Assembly (NCBI GenBank): GCA_963757395.1
Contig: CAVWRK010000009.1
Span: 186,001-250,000, forward strand
Direction of reading: 5' to 3'
Origin: DATAOG01 sp963757395
Lineage (GTDB): Bacteria; Pseudomonadota; Alphaproteobacteria; Geminicoccales; Geminicoccaceae
DNA length: 64,000 nt
In this document: piece after piece, positions 8,854-18,121 of the stretch
Layout of the letters: each line of letters starts with the position of its first letter
Numbering within the stretch: the first letter of the stretch is position 1
Position numbers and translations under genes: made by a program
Notes under the pieces: generated by a model
The model's input: the letters and a program-made list of their open reading frames with translations, nothing else
Databases searched by the model: none
What the model was told of the DNA's origin: nothing

Positions 8854-11322
8854 AGCTTTGCGCCCTCGAGCTCGAGCAGTTCCGGAAGTTCGACCGGCCG
8901 GTCCGGATCGCGGGCCTGGCCGACGGCCTGAACCTGGTGGTCGGCCCCAACGAGATGGGCAAGTCGACCCTGTTCGCAGCACTCCGGGCAGTCCTGTTCG
9001 AGCGCCACCGCTCCCAGGCCCAGGCGGTCAGGAGCCTGCAGCCGGCCGGCCACGAGGGCGCAGCCCCGAGGGTCGCGCTCGATTTCGAGATCGATGGCGC
9101 ACGCTACCGGATCGAGAAGCGCTTCCTGCGCCGGCCGAGCGCCGAGCTCACCCTGCCCGACGGCCGGCGCCTGCACAACGAGCCGGCCGAGGAAGCGCTC
9201 GACCGGCTGCTGGCCGGCGGTCAGACCGATGGCCGGCACGGCACGGCCGAGGTTGATGGTGTCTGGAGCCTGCTCTGGGTCGGCCAGGGCCAGTCCTTCG
9301 CCCTGCCCGAGATCGCGCCGGGCGCGCACGGCGCGCTCCAGACCGCCCTCGATGTCGAGCTCGGTGAGCTGCTGGCCGGCGATCACGGCACCGCCTTGAT
9401 CGCGGCCCTGGGTCAGGCCCTGCAGGAGCTGGTCTACAAGGCGGGTACGCCGCGCGGCCGCTACAAGAAGACCGAGGACGCCCGCGAGGGGCTCGAGATC
9501 GAGATCGGGGAGCTCGAGGCCAGGCGCGAGGAGCTCGAGCGGGACCTCAACGACCTCGATGACGCGCGTGCCGACCACGAGCGCCTGCGCGCCGAGCACA
9601 GCGCCGGGGGAGGCGGCGGCGCTCGCCGAGCTGGCGACCCGCCGCGACCGGCTCAAGGTCCAGGACGTCGAGCTCCGGGAAGCGGACGCCGACCTCAAGG
9701 CCCAACGCGCCGAGCTGGACCAGGCGGTCGCGGAGCAGACCCGGCGCCAGGCGCTGAGCGCGGAGCTGGCGGCGGCGGAGGCCGAGCTCGCCGAGGCGAC
9801 GGTTGCCTCGACCGATGCGACCGCGGCGGCCGCCGCCGCCGAGGCTCTGGCGAGCGAGCAGGCGGGCAAGGTGGAGCGCCTGCAGGCGACGCTCGACCAG
9901 GCCCAGCACCACCAGCAGGGTCTGCAGCGTCTGATCCAGGCGATCCGACAGCGTGACGCCGGCCGGGCGGCGCTCCAGGCGGCGGCGAGCGAGGTCGCGC
10001 TCGAGCTCGAGCCCGCGGCGCTCGATCGGGTGCGGATCGACGGCCGGCCGCTCGACCGGCCGCAGCGCTCGCTCCGGATCGTCGAGCCCCTGACGATCAC
10101 GCTCGAAGGCATCGGTCGGATCACGATAAGGCCGGTGGTTCCCGACCGTCGGCGGCTGCAGGCGAGCGTCCGCGAGGCCGAGCGCCAGATCGGGCGCGAG
10201 CTCGAGGTCCTGGGCCTGCGGCCGCCGAGCCCCGAGGCGCGCCAGCTGGAGTTCGAGCTGGCCACCGGCGCCCCCACCGGCGCCCTGGCCGGCGCTGGCC
10301 GCCGGCCCGAGCCCGAGACAGCGCTGGTCTGGCCCGAGAGCGCGGCGGCCGAGAGCGCGCAGGCCGAGGCGGGGCGGCGGATCGACGATCTGGCGGCGCA
10401 GCTTCGCCCGGCCCGCCGCGAGCTCGACCGCTCGGTCGAGGACCGGCATCGCCAGGACGCGGCGCGGGCCCAGGCGGTCGCGCGCCGGACGCAGGCCGAG
10501 CGCCGGATCGAGCAGCTGCGCGCCGAGCGGGCGGCCGCCGAGCGCGCCGTGGACGCCGCCGGTCTGGCGACCCGCATCGCCGAGCTGCAGGGCCGGGTCG
10601 CGGTCGCCGGGCAGCGCCTGCGCCAGCTGCAGGAGCAGGCGCCGCCGGAGTCGCTCGAGGCGCTGGAACGGCAGATGACGACGCTGCGCACGACCATGGA
10701 GCAGCGCACCGCTGCGCTGCGGGAGCGTGAGCTGGCCCTCGAGCGTCTGCGCGAGCGCGTCCAGGTCGTGTCGGGCGGCGGGCTCGACGAGCGCCTCGCG
10801 GGCGCGCGCCGGCGTTGCGACGAGCTGGCGCTCGAAGCCGCCAGGTACCGGCGCGAGGTCGAGGCGCTGGAACTGCTGCTGCGGCTCCTGCGCGACGCCG
10901 AGCGCAACGCCAAGGAGCGCTACGTGGGACCGCTCGTGCGCCGGTTGCGGCCCTATCTCGAGGCGCTGTTCCCCGGCGCCGGGCTCGAGATCGACGAGAG
11001 TTTCCGGATCATCGCGGTCGCCCGCAGCGGCGCACCCGAGCCCTTCGAGCGCCTGAGCGACGGCACCCGCGAGCAGATCGCGATCCTCGCCCGTCTCGCC
11101 TTCGCCGAACTGCTGGCCGATCAGGGCCGCCCGGCGGTGGTGGTGCTCGACGACGCCCTGGCGTTCTCCGACGACCGGCGGATCGAGCAGATGTTCGAGA
11201 TCCTGGCCCGGGCCGGTGGCAACGTCCAGATCATCGTCATGACCTGCCGCGAGCGGGTGTTCCGAGGTTTGGCCGCGCATCGCCTGCGCCTGGAGGCGGT
11301 CGAGGCTCTGGGAGTCCGGTGA
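8850..11322 (+). CDS. SbcC/YhaN-like coiled-coil ATPase, frameshifted
   Basis: N-terminal half-ATPase with Walker A GPNEMGKST (residues about 31-39), a long Ala/Glu/Arg-rich coiled coil, and a C-terminal half-ATPase with signature LSDGTREQIAILARL and Walker B VVVLDDALAF. The frame changes at a G5 run (9606-9610); removing one G gives one protein of about 823 residues. The combination with the upstream phosphoesterase matches the YhaO-YhaN pair. All key ATPase residues are present on either side of the shift, which argues for an indel error or a very recent mutation. Confidence 0.82.
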
Positions 11323-11783
11323 TGATCGCAGCGAACGCCAGATCCGAGACCCTGCGCACCGCGCTTGGCGCCTTGATCCTGCTCTGGGCCGGCCTGCTGA
11401 TCGGGGTCTCGTTCCTCGCGGCGCCGGCGAAGTTCGCCGCCACCAGCCTCAGTCTGCCGGTCGCGATGGACGTCGGCATGCACGAATTCGGCACGCTCAA
11501 CCTGGTCGAGATCGGCCTCGCGATCGTGGTCCTCGCGCTCGCTGCGCTCGCCCGGCCGGGGCGCTGGATCTGGCTCGGCATCGGCATCGCCGCGCTGATC
11601 GTGGCGTTGCAGACGGTCTGGCTGCTGCCGCTGCTCGACGCCCGCGCGGCGCTGATCATGCAAGGCGGGACGCCGCCGGCGGCGCCCTGGCACACCCTCT
11701 ACGTCCTGGCCGAGGTCCTTAAGCTGCTGGTGCTCCTGGTCACCGGCTGGCTCGCGCTCCGGACCCTCTGCGCCTCGAGATGA
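11322..11783 (+). CDS. Four-helix integral membrane protein, function unknown
   Basis: 153 residues with four predicted membrane segments (around 14-33, 57-76, 82-103, 128-147). The loop after helix 1 has FLAAPAKFAA and there is a later PWHTLYVLAEVLKLL segment; this arrangement occurs in small conserved membrane proteins of unknown function. The ATG overlaps the ATPase stop (TGATG), so it is co-translated with the repair pair, but nothing suggests a shared role. Confidence 0.75.
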   Translation: MIAANARSETLRTALGALILLWAGLLIGVSFLAAPAKFAATSLSLPVAMDVGMHEFGTLNLVEIGLAIVVLALAALARPGRWIWLGIGIAALIVALQTVWLLPLLDARAALIMQGGTPPAAPWHTLYVLAEVLKLLVLLVTGWLALRTLCASR

Positions 11784-11992
11784 GCGCCGACGGCGCTATC
11801 CGGCTTCGCCGTTCGGGCTGGGCCGGCGGCCGCGGCCAGACGCCGCAGTCGCAAGCGTGCCGCCACCGCCCCATGTCTTTGACAGTCACATTCGATTCTT
11901 CGAATGCGTTCGACCGCCGCCGGGTCCGGGTACCACGGGTCGCGTGGCGCGCCGGGCCGGCCTCAAGATGCGCCATCCAAGGGAGCGAACGC

Positions 11993-12361
11993 GTGAAGAG
12001 CCTGTTGCGTTGGTCTTTGCCCGTACTCCTCCTGGTTGGCTGCAGCTCCGTGTTTGGCGAGCCGCCGGCGCTGGATACCGCGATCAAGCGCTACTACGAG
12101 GCGCACGCCAGCGAGGAGCATGGCCAATGCCTGAAGCCCTACATCGACGGCTTCACCAAGCTCGAGGTGGTCGAGGATGACGCCCAGCACACGGTGGTCG
12201 AGGCCCGCTATCTGTATCGCGACCGGTTCAAGGGCGAGCAATCGATGACCCGGGCGGGCGGGCAGCGGGTCTGTTTCGGCTATGGCGAGCGCCGGTTCGT
12301 GCTGACCAAGAGCGGCGACGCCCTGACGGTCACCGAGATGAGCGGGCCGCGACGGGGGTGA
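11993..12361 (+). CDS. Small lipoprotein, copy 1 of a tandem paralogous family
   Basis: 122 residues from the GTG at 11993, preceded by a GGGAG ribosome-binding site; the upstream open frame to 11780 has no signal peptide. A lipoprotein signal ends in LLLVGCSS. The mature part carries the family core KRYYEAHASEEHGQCLKPY, an IDGF turn, then EARYLYRDRF and a second conserved Cys in VCFGYGERRF; the two cysteines probably form a periplasmic disulfide. Function unknown. Paralogues lie at 12479 and 13304. Confidence 0.78.
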   Translation: MKSLLRWSLPVLLLVGCSSVFGEPPALDTAIKRYYEAHASEEHGQCLKPYIDGFTKLEVVEDDAQHTVVEARYLYRDRFKGEQSMTRAGGQRVCFGYGERRFVLTKSGDALTVTEMSGPRRG

Positions 12362-12410
12362 TCCGCGCGTCCGCGCGCGCCATCCGAGCCGGTCGGCGGC
12401 TCGCGAAGCG

Positions 12411-12470
12411 CCGGCCCGCGTAGGGTCATGCCGGCCCGCGTAGGGTCATGCCGGCCCGCGTAGGGTCATG
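12411..12470. repeat. Three perfect 20-bp tandem repeats
   Basis: The unit ccggcccgcgtagggtcatg occurs three times head to tail (12411-12430, 12431-12450, 12451-12470), ending just before the GAGGAACG leader and ATG of the lipoprotein gene at 12479. There are no spacers, so it is not a CRISPR array. Copy number could alter promoter or leader spacing. Confidence 0.97.
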
Positions 12471-12478
12471 GAGGAACG

Positions 12479-12856
12479 ATGTCGATACGCGTGCTTTGCC
12501 TGGTGCTGGTCGCCGCTCTGGTCGCCGCCTGCGCCACCCGGCTGCCGAGCACCAACTTCGCCGAACCCGCAGCGCTCGAGCAGGCGATGAAGCGCTACTA
12601 CGAGGCGCACGCCAGCGAGCAGTATGGCTATTGCCTGAAGCCCTACATCGACGGCCTGACCCAGGTCACGGTGGTCGACAGCCAGCCCGACCGACTGGTA
12701 GTCGACGTCCGCTATTTCTACCGCGACCGACTCAAGGATGACCGGGGCATAAACGGTGGTCGCGAGTGTACCGGCTACGCCGGCCGCAGCTTCACCTTCG
12801 GCAAGGGCACGACGGGGGTCGAGGTCCTGGAGATGACCGGGACGCGCCGGAGCTGA
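12479..12856 (+). CDS. Small lipoprotein, copy 2
   Basis: 125 residues; signal peptide ending in the lipobox LVAACAT, then RLPSTNFAEPAALEQAMKRY and the family core (HASEQYGYCLKPYIDGLTQV), VDVRYFYRDRL and a second Cys in RECTGYAGRSF. It is closest to copy 3, with which it shares the RLPST mature N-terminus. Three 20-bp tandem repeats end 8 bases upstream of its start. Predicted to be lipid-anchored in the periplasm; role unknown. Confidence 0.82.
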   Translation: MSIRVLCLVLVAALVAACATRLPSTNFAEPAALEQAMKRYYEAHASEQYGYCLKPYIDGLTQVTVVDSQPDRLVVDVRYFYRDRLKDDRGINGGRECTGYAGRSFTFGKGTTGVEVLEMTGTRRS

Positions 12857-12948
12857 GCGGCCGCCGGACGCCCGGCTGCGCCGGCGGTCGGCGGAACTGG
12901 AGCGGTGGCTCTTGTGATGCCACCCACAAGACTTCGTGGAGTCTCGAA

Positions 12949-13266
12949 ATGCCATCTATCCGCAGGTCCATCGTTGCCCTGAGCCTGGTCGTCGCCACGC
13001 TGACGGCCACGCCGTTGGCCCCGGCGTTCGCTGTTGAAAATCTTCCCGGCAGCGAGTTGCTGACCAGTCAGGAACAGGTCGAATACCGTCAGCGCATGCG
13101 CGGCATGCTGTCGGTCGGAGAGCGGGATCAGATCCGCCGCCACTACGAGGCTCTGATCCAGCAGCGGGCCAAGGAGCAGGGCGTCACTTTGCCGGGTCCG
13201 CCGCAGACCGGCCCTGGTCAAGGGGCCGGTGCCAAAGGCCCGGATTCGGGTGTATCAGCGCAATAG
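12949..13266 (+). CDS. Small secreted protein with ERD/AKEQGVTLP-type motif
   Basis: 105 residues starting at ATG 12949 with a cleavable signal peptide (hydrophobic stretch 8-27, AFA cleavage). The mature part has a helical MRGMLSVGERDQIRRHYEAL segment followed by QQRAKEQGVTLP and a Pro/Gly-rich tail. This resembles a widespread group of small periplasmic proteins of unknown function with a charged helix pair and a GVTLP ending. It lies between lipoprotein copies 2 and 3 on the same strand. Confidence 0.72.
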   Translation: MPSIRRSIVALSLVVATLTATPLAPAFAVENLPGSELLTSQEQVEYRQRMRGMLSVGERDQIRRHYEALIQQRAKEQGVTLPGPPQTGPGQGAGAKGPDSGVSAQ

Positions 13267-13303
13267 GGGCGGGCGCCGGTCGGGCGAGGAAAAGGAGGGA
13301 ACG

Positions 13304-13684
13304 ATGACGATACGATTCGGTTGCCTGGCGCTGGCCGCCGCTCTGGTCGCCGGCTGCGCCACCCGGCTGCCGAGCACGAGCTTCGCCGAATCAGCAGCGC
13401 TCGAGCGGGCGATGAAGGGCTACTACGCGGCACATGCCAGCGAGGAGCAAGGCTGCTGCCCGCGGCCCTACATCGACGGCCTGACCCAGGTCTCGGTGGT
13501 TGAGAACCAGCCCGACCGAATGGTGGTGGACATTCGCTATTTGTACACTGACCAGTTCAAGAACAATCGGGGCGAGAAGGGTGGTCAGCAGTGTCTCGGC
13601 TACGGCGGCCGCAGCTTCACCCTCGGCAGGGACGAGGCGGGCGAGGTCAAGGTTTTCGAGATGACCGGGCCGCGCCGGAGCTGA
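13304..13684 (+). CDS. Small lipoprotein, copy 3
   Basis: 126 residues from ATG 13304, preceded by AAGGAGGGA, an excellent ribosome-binding site that fixes the start. Lipobox LVAGCAT, then RLPSTSFAESAALERAMKGY, a HASEEQGCCPRPYIDGLTQV core with an extra Cys, VDIRYLYTDQF, and the second family Cys in QQCLGYGGRSF. Clearly a paralogue of the genes at 11993 and 12479. Function unknown. Confidence 0.82.
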   Translation: MTIRFGCLALAAALVAGCATRLPSTSFAESAALERAMKGYYAAHASEEQGCCPRPYIDGLTQVSVVENQPDRMVVDIRYLYTDQFKNNRGEKGGQQCLGYGGRSFTLGRDEAGEVKVFEMTGPRRS

Positions 13685-13729
13685 CGAACCGCTCGACCAG
13701 CGGCGCCGACGTGGCAGTAGGACGGCGGG

Positions 13730-13801
13730 GTGCTGCGCAGGGTCGGCACCTTGAGCGTCTTGGCTGCGGCGCTCGCTACGGGCTGCGCGCGCCGCCTGAG
13801 C
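13730..13801 (+). pseudogene. Truncated fourth lipoprotein head
   Basis: A GTG at 13730 opens a frame encoding LRRVGTLSVLAAALATGCAR, a lipoprotein signal resembling those of the upstream copies. After that the frame is unrelated arginine-rich sequence overlapping the opposite-strand ArsR gene. It looks like the head of another array member cut off by a rearrangement. No family core follows. Confidence 0.45.
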
Positions 13802-14147
13802 CGTCCTCCGCGAGCCGGACGGCGTCGGCTCGGGGCTCCGTCCGGGCGCCGGGGCTGCAGAACAGCTCATAAAGCAACTCGATCACCTGGCGCGCCTCGT
13901 CGCTCGCCAGACGATAGTAGATCATCTTGCCGTGGCGCCGCGTCTCGACCAGCTGGTCCTCGCGCAGCCGCGCCAGCTGCTGGGAAAGGGTCGGCTGGCG
14001 CAAACGCAGCAGGCCCTCCAGCTCCCCGACCGACTTCTCGCCGTCGGCCAGCTGGCAGAGGATCATCAGGCGGCTCGGATTGGTCAGCGCCTTCAGGAAG
14101 TCGCACGCCCGCTCGGCATCGGCCGCCATGTCACGGAATGCTGCCAT
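13776..14147 (-). CDS. ArsR-family repressor with BigR/SqrR-like cysteines
   Basis: 123 residues from ATG 14147. Winged-helix motifs: LKALTNPSRLMILCQLADGE, a recognition helix in RQPTLSQQLARLREDQLVE, and a wing RRHGKMIYYRL. Cysteines in LMILCQL and in YELFCSP sit where BigR/SqrR persulfide sensors carry their reactive pair, so it may sense sulfide or persulfide rather than metal; no typical metal-binding CxC is seen. It follows the SMP-30 gene on the same strand, 73 bases downstream. The C-terminal 20 residues are disordered. Confidence 0.82.
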   Translation of the reverse strand: MAAFRDMAADAERACDFLKALTNPSRLMILCQLADGEKSVGELEGLLRLRQPTLSQQLARLREDQLVETRRHGKMIYYRLASDEARQVIELLYELFCSPGARTEPRADAVRLAEDGSGGARSP

Positions 14148-14220
14148 CCGCCCTTGATACCAGCTCGGCGGGGCCACGCAAGCCGCCGCCTCCGGCCGGG
14201 CGCCGGGCCTGGGGCCAACC

Positions 14221-15126
14221 CTATTCGTTGGCGATGGCGTAGACCTTGCCCCGATAGGGGGCGTTGTCCTTGTCGTCCACGGCCGTGACGTAGACGGTCC
14301 GGCCATCCGGGCTGAAGGTGAGGTTGGGCGCCGCGGGCGAGGGCACCTCGAGCTTGCGGACGAGTTCGCCGTCGGTCGTCACGACGAGGATCCGCCCGGC
14401 GCTGTACTGGCCGATATAGAGATGGCCGTCGGGTCCGAGCTTGATGCCGTCGGGGTAGGCATCCGCAGGCTCGCCGAGCGCTGTCAGTCGGACGAACAGC
14501 CGGCGGTCGTCGAGGCGCCCGTCCGCGCCGACCGCGAAGGTGATCACCCGCCCGGCCTCGGATTCGTTCACGTAGAGGAGCTTGCCGTCGGCGGACAGCT
14601 GGATGCCATTGGCATAGTGCAGGTCGTCCGCGACCGCCGTGAGGACGCCATCGGCGGTGAGGTGATAGACCTTGCCGACGATCGGCGCGCTCTCCCAGGG
14701 CCCGGACGCGGTGACATAGGCGCCACCGTGGCCGTCCGGCGTCTCGTCGTTCGGCCCCACGAGCGGCGCGCCGCTCGCATCCTGCTCCCAGACCTGCTCG
14801 GTCTTGCCGTCCGCGCTGATCTTCACATAGCTGCCGTTGTCGTAGCAGGTGACCAGCATGCCGTCGGCAAGCGGCATCACCGCCGACGGGCCGCAACCGT
14901 CCTCGGTCCACAAGGCTCGATTGCCGGTGCCGTCCCAGACGCTCACCCGATTGCCGCCATACTCGGCATAGTACAGCTTGCCGTCGGCCCAGAACGGGCC
15001 TTCCGGAAACGCCGCCTCACCGTTGACGACCTTCACCTCGCCCGCCTGAACCTGGCCCGAGCCCAGTCCAGGACCGAGGAGCGAGATCATGCCCAAACCG
15101 ACGAACCCGAGCGCTGCACGACGCAT
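14221..15126 (-). CDS. Secreted SMP-30/gluconolactonase-like beta-propeller protein
   Basis: 301 residues from ATG 15126, which has GGGAGAGG just upstream. A signal peptide (hydrophobic 6-26) precedes a six-bladed propeller with AFPEGPFWADGKLYYAEYGG, YANGIQLSADGKLLYVNES and AYPDGIKLGPDGHLYIGQY, the SMP-30/LRE motifs that position divalent-metal ligands (E, N, D). Members hydrolyse sugar lactones or related esters; here it would act in the periplasm. Upstream of, and possibly co-transcribed with, the ArsR gene. Confidence 0.82.
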   Translation of the reverse strand: MRRAALGFVGLGMISLLGPGLGSGQVQAGEVKVVNGEAAFPEGPFWADGKLYYAEYGGNRVSVWDGTGNRALWTEDGCGPSAVMPLADGMLVTCYDNGSYVKISADGKTEQVWEQDASGAPLVGPNDETPDGHGGAYVTASGPWESAPIVGKVYHLTADGVLTAVADDLHYANGIQLSADGKLLYVNESEAGRVITFAVGADGRLDDRRLFVRLTALGEPADAYPDGIKLGPDGHLYIGQYSAGRILVVTTDGELVRKLEVPSPAAPNLTFSPDGRTVYVTAVDDKDNAPYRGKVYAIANE

Positions 15127-15357
15127 GACACCTCTCCCATGCTCGTTCCGGGCACCGTCGCCCGTTCCTGGCGGATTGATTTTGGCGCAATCTGCCAGCT
15201 CGCCGCCCTCCGGACAAGCGCGAGCGAGGGCCGCGCAGCGCTCGACGAGCGCGCCCGATGCAGCTGGATCAGCGCTCGTCGACGCCACTGATCAGGCGCT
15301 CCGGCCGCAGCGGTGGCGCGGCCTGGTCAGAGCGCGCGCCGCGCCTACATCTTGGGC

Positions 15358-15990
15358 ATGAACGAGGACCTGGCACCCGCACCACACCTGCGCCGCCGGC
15401 TGGTGATCTATGGCTCGGCCCTGGTCCTGGCCTTGGCGGTCGTGCTCGGCGTTGGCTGGTATCTCAGCCATCATGGCCAATTGTCGGCCGGGGGCGAGGC
15501 TCTGATCGGCGGGCCGTTCACCCTGGTGGATCAGCACGGCGAAAAGGTCACCGACCAGGATTTCGCCGGCCGCTTCATGCTGGTCTACTTCGGCTATACC
15601 TACTGCCCCGACGTCTGCCCGCTCAGCCTTTCGAACATGGTCCAGGGGATCGGCCTGCTCGAGCCCGAGCAGGCGGACAAGGTCGTGCCGATCTTCATCA
15701 CCGTCGATCCGGAGCGGGACACGGTCGCCCAGATGGCGGAGTACGCGCCCCTGTTCGATCCCGGCCTGGTCGCGCTCACCGGCTCGGCCGAGCAGATCAA
15801 GCAGGCGGCCAAGGCCTACCGGGTGTACTACAGCAAGGTTGAGAACGGCTCCTCGAGCGACTATCTGATGGATCACTCGGCCTTCATCTATCTGATGGGG
15901 CCGGACGGCAGGTACCGCCGCCACTTCGGCCATGACGCCTCACCCGAGGACATCGCCAAGGCGATCCGCGCCGAGTTCGCTCAGGGTTGA
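15358..15990 (+). CDS. SCO1/SenC/PrrC-family copper chaperone or thiol protein
   Basis: 210 residues; one N-terminal membrane anchor (about 14-36) and a periplasmic thioredoxin fold with the Cu-binding CPDVC motif in YFGYTYCPDVCPLS and a downstream conserved histidine in DHSAFIYLM. SCO proteins deliver copper to the CuA site of cytochrome oxidase or act as redox sensors. No oxidase genes are adjacent. The upstream neighbour is divergent. Length and motifs are typical. Confidence 0.92.
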   Translation: MNEDLAPAPHLRRRLVIYGSALVLALAVVLGVGWYLSHHGQLSAGGEALIGGPFTLVDQHGEKVTDQDFAGRFMLVYFGYTYCPDVCPLSLSNMVQGIGLLEPEQADKVVPIFITVDPERDTVAQMAEYAPLFDPGLVALTGSAEQIKQAAKAYRVYYSKVENGSSSDYLMDHSAFIYLMGPDGRYRRHFGHDASPEDIAKAIRAEFAQG

Positions 15991-16082
15991 GCTGGCCCGG
16001 GGTTGAGCTGGCGGTCGAAGTCCCGGGCGTGGCTCTTGCCTTGCCGGGGGCCGGCAGGTCGGTTACAAGCGTCTGCCCGCGC

Positions 16083-16159
16083 GCGCCCGTAGCTCAACTG
16101 GATAGAGCACCAGACTACGGATCTGGGGGTTAGGGGTTCGAATCCCTTCGGGCGCGCCA
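16083..16159 (+). tRNA. tRNA-Arg (anticodon ACG)
   Basis: A complete cloverleaf of 77 nt including an encoded CCA: acceptor GCGCCCG pairs with CGGGCGC; D arm GCTC/GAGC; anticodon stem CCAGA/TCTGG with loop CTACGGA, giving anticodon ACG; T arm AGGGG/CCCTT (one G-T pair) with loop TTCGAAT. Integrating elements often use such tRNA 3' ends, and a compositionally distinct gene cluster begins 50 bases downstream. Confidence 0.97.
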
Positions 16160-16209
16160 ATCTTTCCGGGATTTTGCCGCGGTCGACGCGAGCACGTCCG
16201 GGCGCCGCG

Positions 16210-18109
16210 TCAGCCCAGGGCGTCGGCCAGGATCATGTCGGCCGCTTTCTCGCCGATCATGTAGACGGCGCTGGCGATGAAATAGCCCGGGATGCGCGGA
16301 AACACCGACGCGTCGACCACGCGCAGCCCCAAGGTGCCGTGCACCCGGAAGTTGCTGCGCAGCACGCCGCCCGCGCCCGAAGCGCCGATCGCGCAGGTGC
16401 CGCAGGCGTGGTGGCCCCAGGCATGGTCGCGCACGAACTGGGTCAGGTCCGCCGTGGACTCCACGTCTGGTCCCGGCACCTCCTCCGCGGCGATGGCGCC
16501 CGAGTTCCCGCAGCGGCCTGGCCAGGGCGCGGGCAAAGCGGATACCTGCCACCACCGCCCGCAGGTCCGCCTCGTCGGGATCGTCGTCGGCGTCGAAGTA
16601 GCAGAAATCGATCAGCGGCGGCTCGGCCGGGTCGGCCGAGCCCAGCCGCACCACCCCGGCGCGGTTGCAGGTATGCGCTTTCAGAATGCTCCAGGTCAGC
16701 CGGTTGCGCTGCTCGGCGACATCGCGCGAGTAGCCCGGGAAGTAGCCCTTGAACGGCGCCAGCAGCGACATCACGAACAGGTCGGGCAGCGGCGCGGCGG
16801 CGTCCGAGCGGGTCACCACGCTCAGCCCCGCGCCGTTCGAGGTGTACATGCCACGCCGCCAGCGCGCCCAGCGGCGCCAGGGCGGGTCGCCGCGGCGGAA
16901 CCTGGCATCGCGCAGCGACGGCCAGGCCGGCACCGCCATGCGGTTCACCACACCGATCTCGTAGCGGTCCTGCAGATTGCGGCCGACGCCGCCGAGATCG
17001 ATGCGCGGTTTGATGCCCAGCGCGGCCAATTCCGTCGCCGGTCCGATGCCCGACAGCATCAGCAGTTGCGGCGTGTTGAAGGCCCCGCCGGCCAGGATCA
17101 CCTCGCGCCGGGCATGCACCACGCGGGTCGGCGCCGGCGCAGCGACAGGGCGACGCAGGGCGCGGTACTGGTTGGCACCGGGACGGTATTCCACGCCGAT
17201 CGCCCGGTTGTCGCCATCGAGCAGGACCCGCGTGGCGAGTGCCTCCAGCCTCAGGTCCAGCAGCGCCGGCCAGCGCCGGGCGATGTCCTGCAGCCGCTCA
17301 CGCGTGCCGTTGCGGCGACGCCAGCGCGTGGTGAGCGGCGTGTAGAACAGGCCTTCCGATGCCTGCGCCAGCACCGAGCGGTCATTCGGGTCGCCAAACG
17401 AGCGCAGCAGCACCAGCAGCCGTTGCCACCAGCCGCGCCGCTGACCCAGCACCGTCGCCGCGGCGGTCGCCATGGCGCGCACCAGGTCACCATCGTCCAG
17501 CGCCTCACGCGGCAGCGCCTTCTCGGTGCGCAGCCAGCCGTGCCAGCCGTGTCCGGTGTCGTCGATCCCGGCCAGCGCCAGCGCGCGCGCCAGCCAGCGG
17601 TGCCGGCAGTTCTCCAGCCGCGCGAAGTAGCGCGCCATGTTGGCCGCCCGCCAGGACGCATCGTCGGTGGCGGCGGCGATCGCGTCCCAGTCGGCGTCCG
17701 ACGGGGCAATCAGGATCAGCGCGTTGTGCGCGGTGCAACCGCCGAGGCAGGACGCGCGCGGATACAGCACGCCGTCGACCGCCCGGCCTTCCCACTCCTC
17801 GCGATAGGCGGGATCGCGCCGGCGCTGCTCCAGGTCGGGGTAGTGGTGGACGAAGAAATGCCAGGCAATGGCGTCGTTTTCCGAAGCGAACGGATGGAAT
17901 GCCGGCACCTGGTAGTCGTCGGGCAGACGGTTCACCTCCGGCTCGAGCGGGTCGCCGCCATGGAGCCGGTACGGGTCGCCGCCGGCTTCCAGCAGCACGA
18001 CCTGCCAGCCGGCTTCGGCGAGCCGTGCCGCCACCGTGCCGCCCCCGGCGCCGGAGCCGACCACGACGTAGTCGCAGGTGTCGGCGGGCTCGGCATGCGC
18101 CTCTGGCAT
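16210..18109 (-). CDS. GMC-family FAD oxidoreductase, frameshifted
   Basis: N-terminal FAD motif VVVGSGAGGGTVAARLAEAG, GMC signature 1 (RASCLGGCTAHN, around residue 130) and signature 2 (GGAFNTPQLLMLSGIGP). Near 16500 the frame changes at a CCC run (16499-16501); removing one base joins the GMC C-terminal domain with the active-site histidine in WGHHACGTCAIG and VVDASVFPRIPGYF. The repaired protein is about 630 residues, with no signal peptide. GMC enzymes oxidise alcohols or sterols; membrane-linked relatives pass electrons to cytochrome c, fitting the cytochrome gene 12 bases upstream. An apparent extension through the tRNA is an artefact of the shift. Confidence 0.83.
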
Positions 18110-18121
18110 CCGCCGCCCCCC

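Noticed and set aside
8820..10913. A 697-codon Ser/Arg/Ala-rich minus-strand frame
   Set aside because: Antisense of the YhaN-like ATPase coiled coil; no recognisable domain.
12411..12470. Possible CRISPR array
   Set aside because: Units are directly adjacent with no spacers, only 20 bp long, and there are no cas genes.
16130..16209. GMC protein extending through the tRNA gene
   Set aside because: The extension exists only in the shifted frame and translates tRNA sequence; the true C-terminal domain lies in another frame and stops at 16210.
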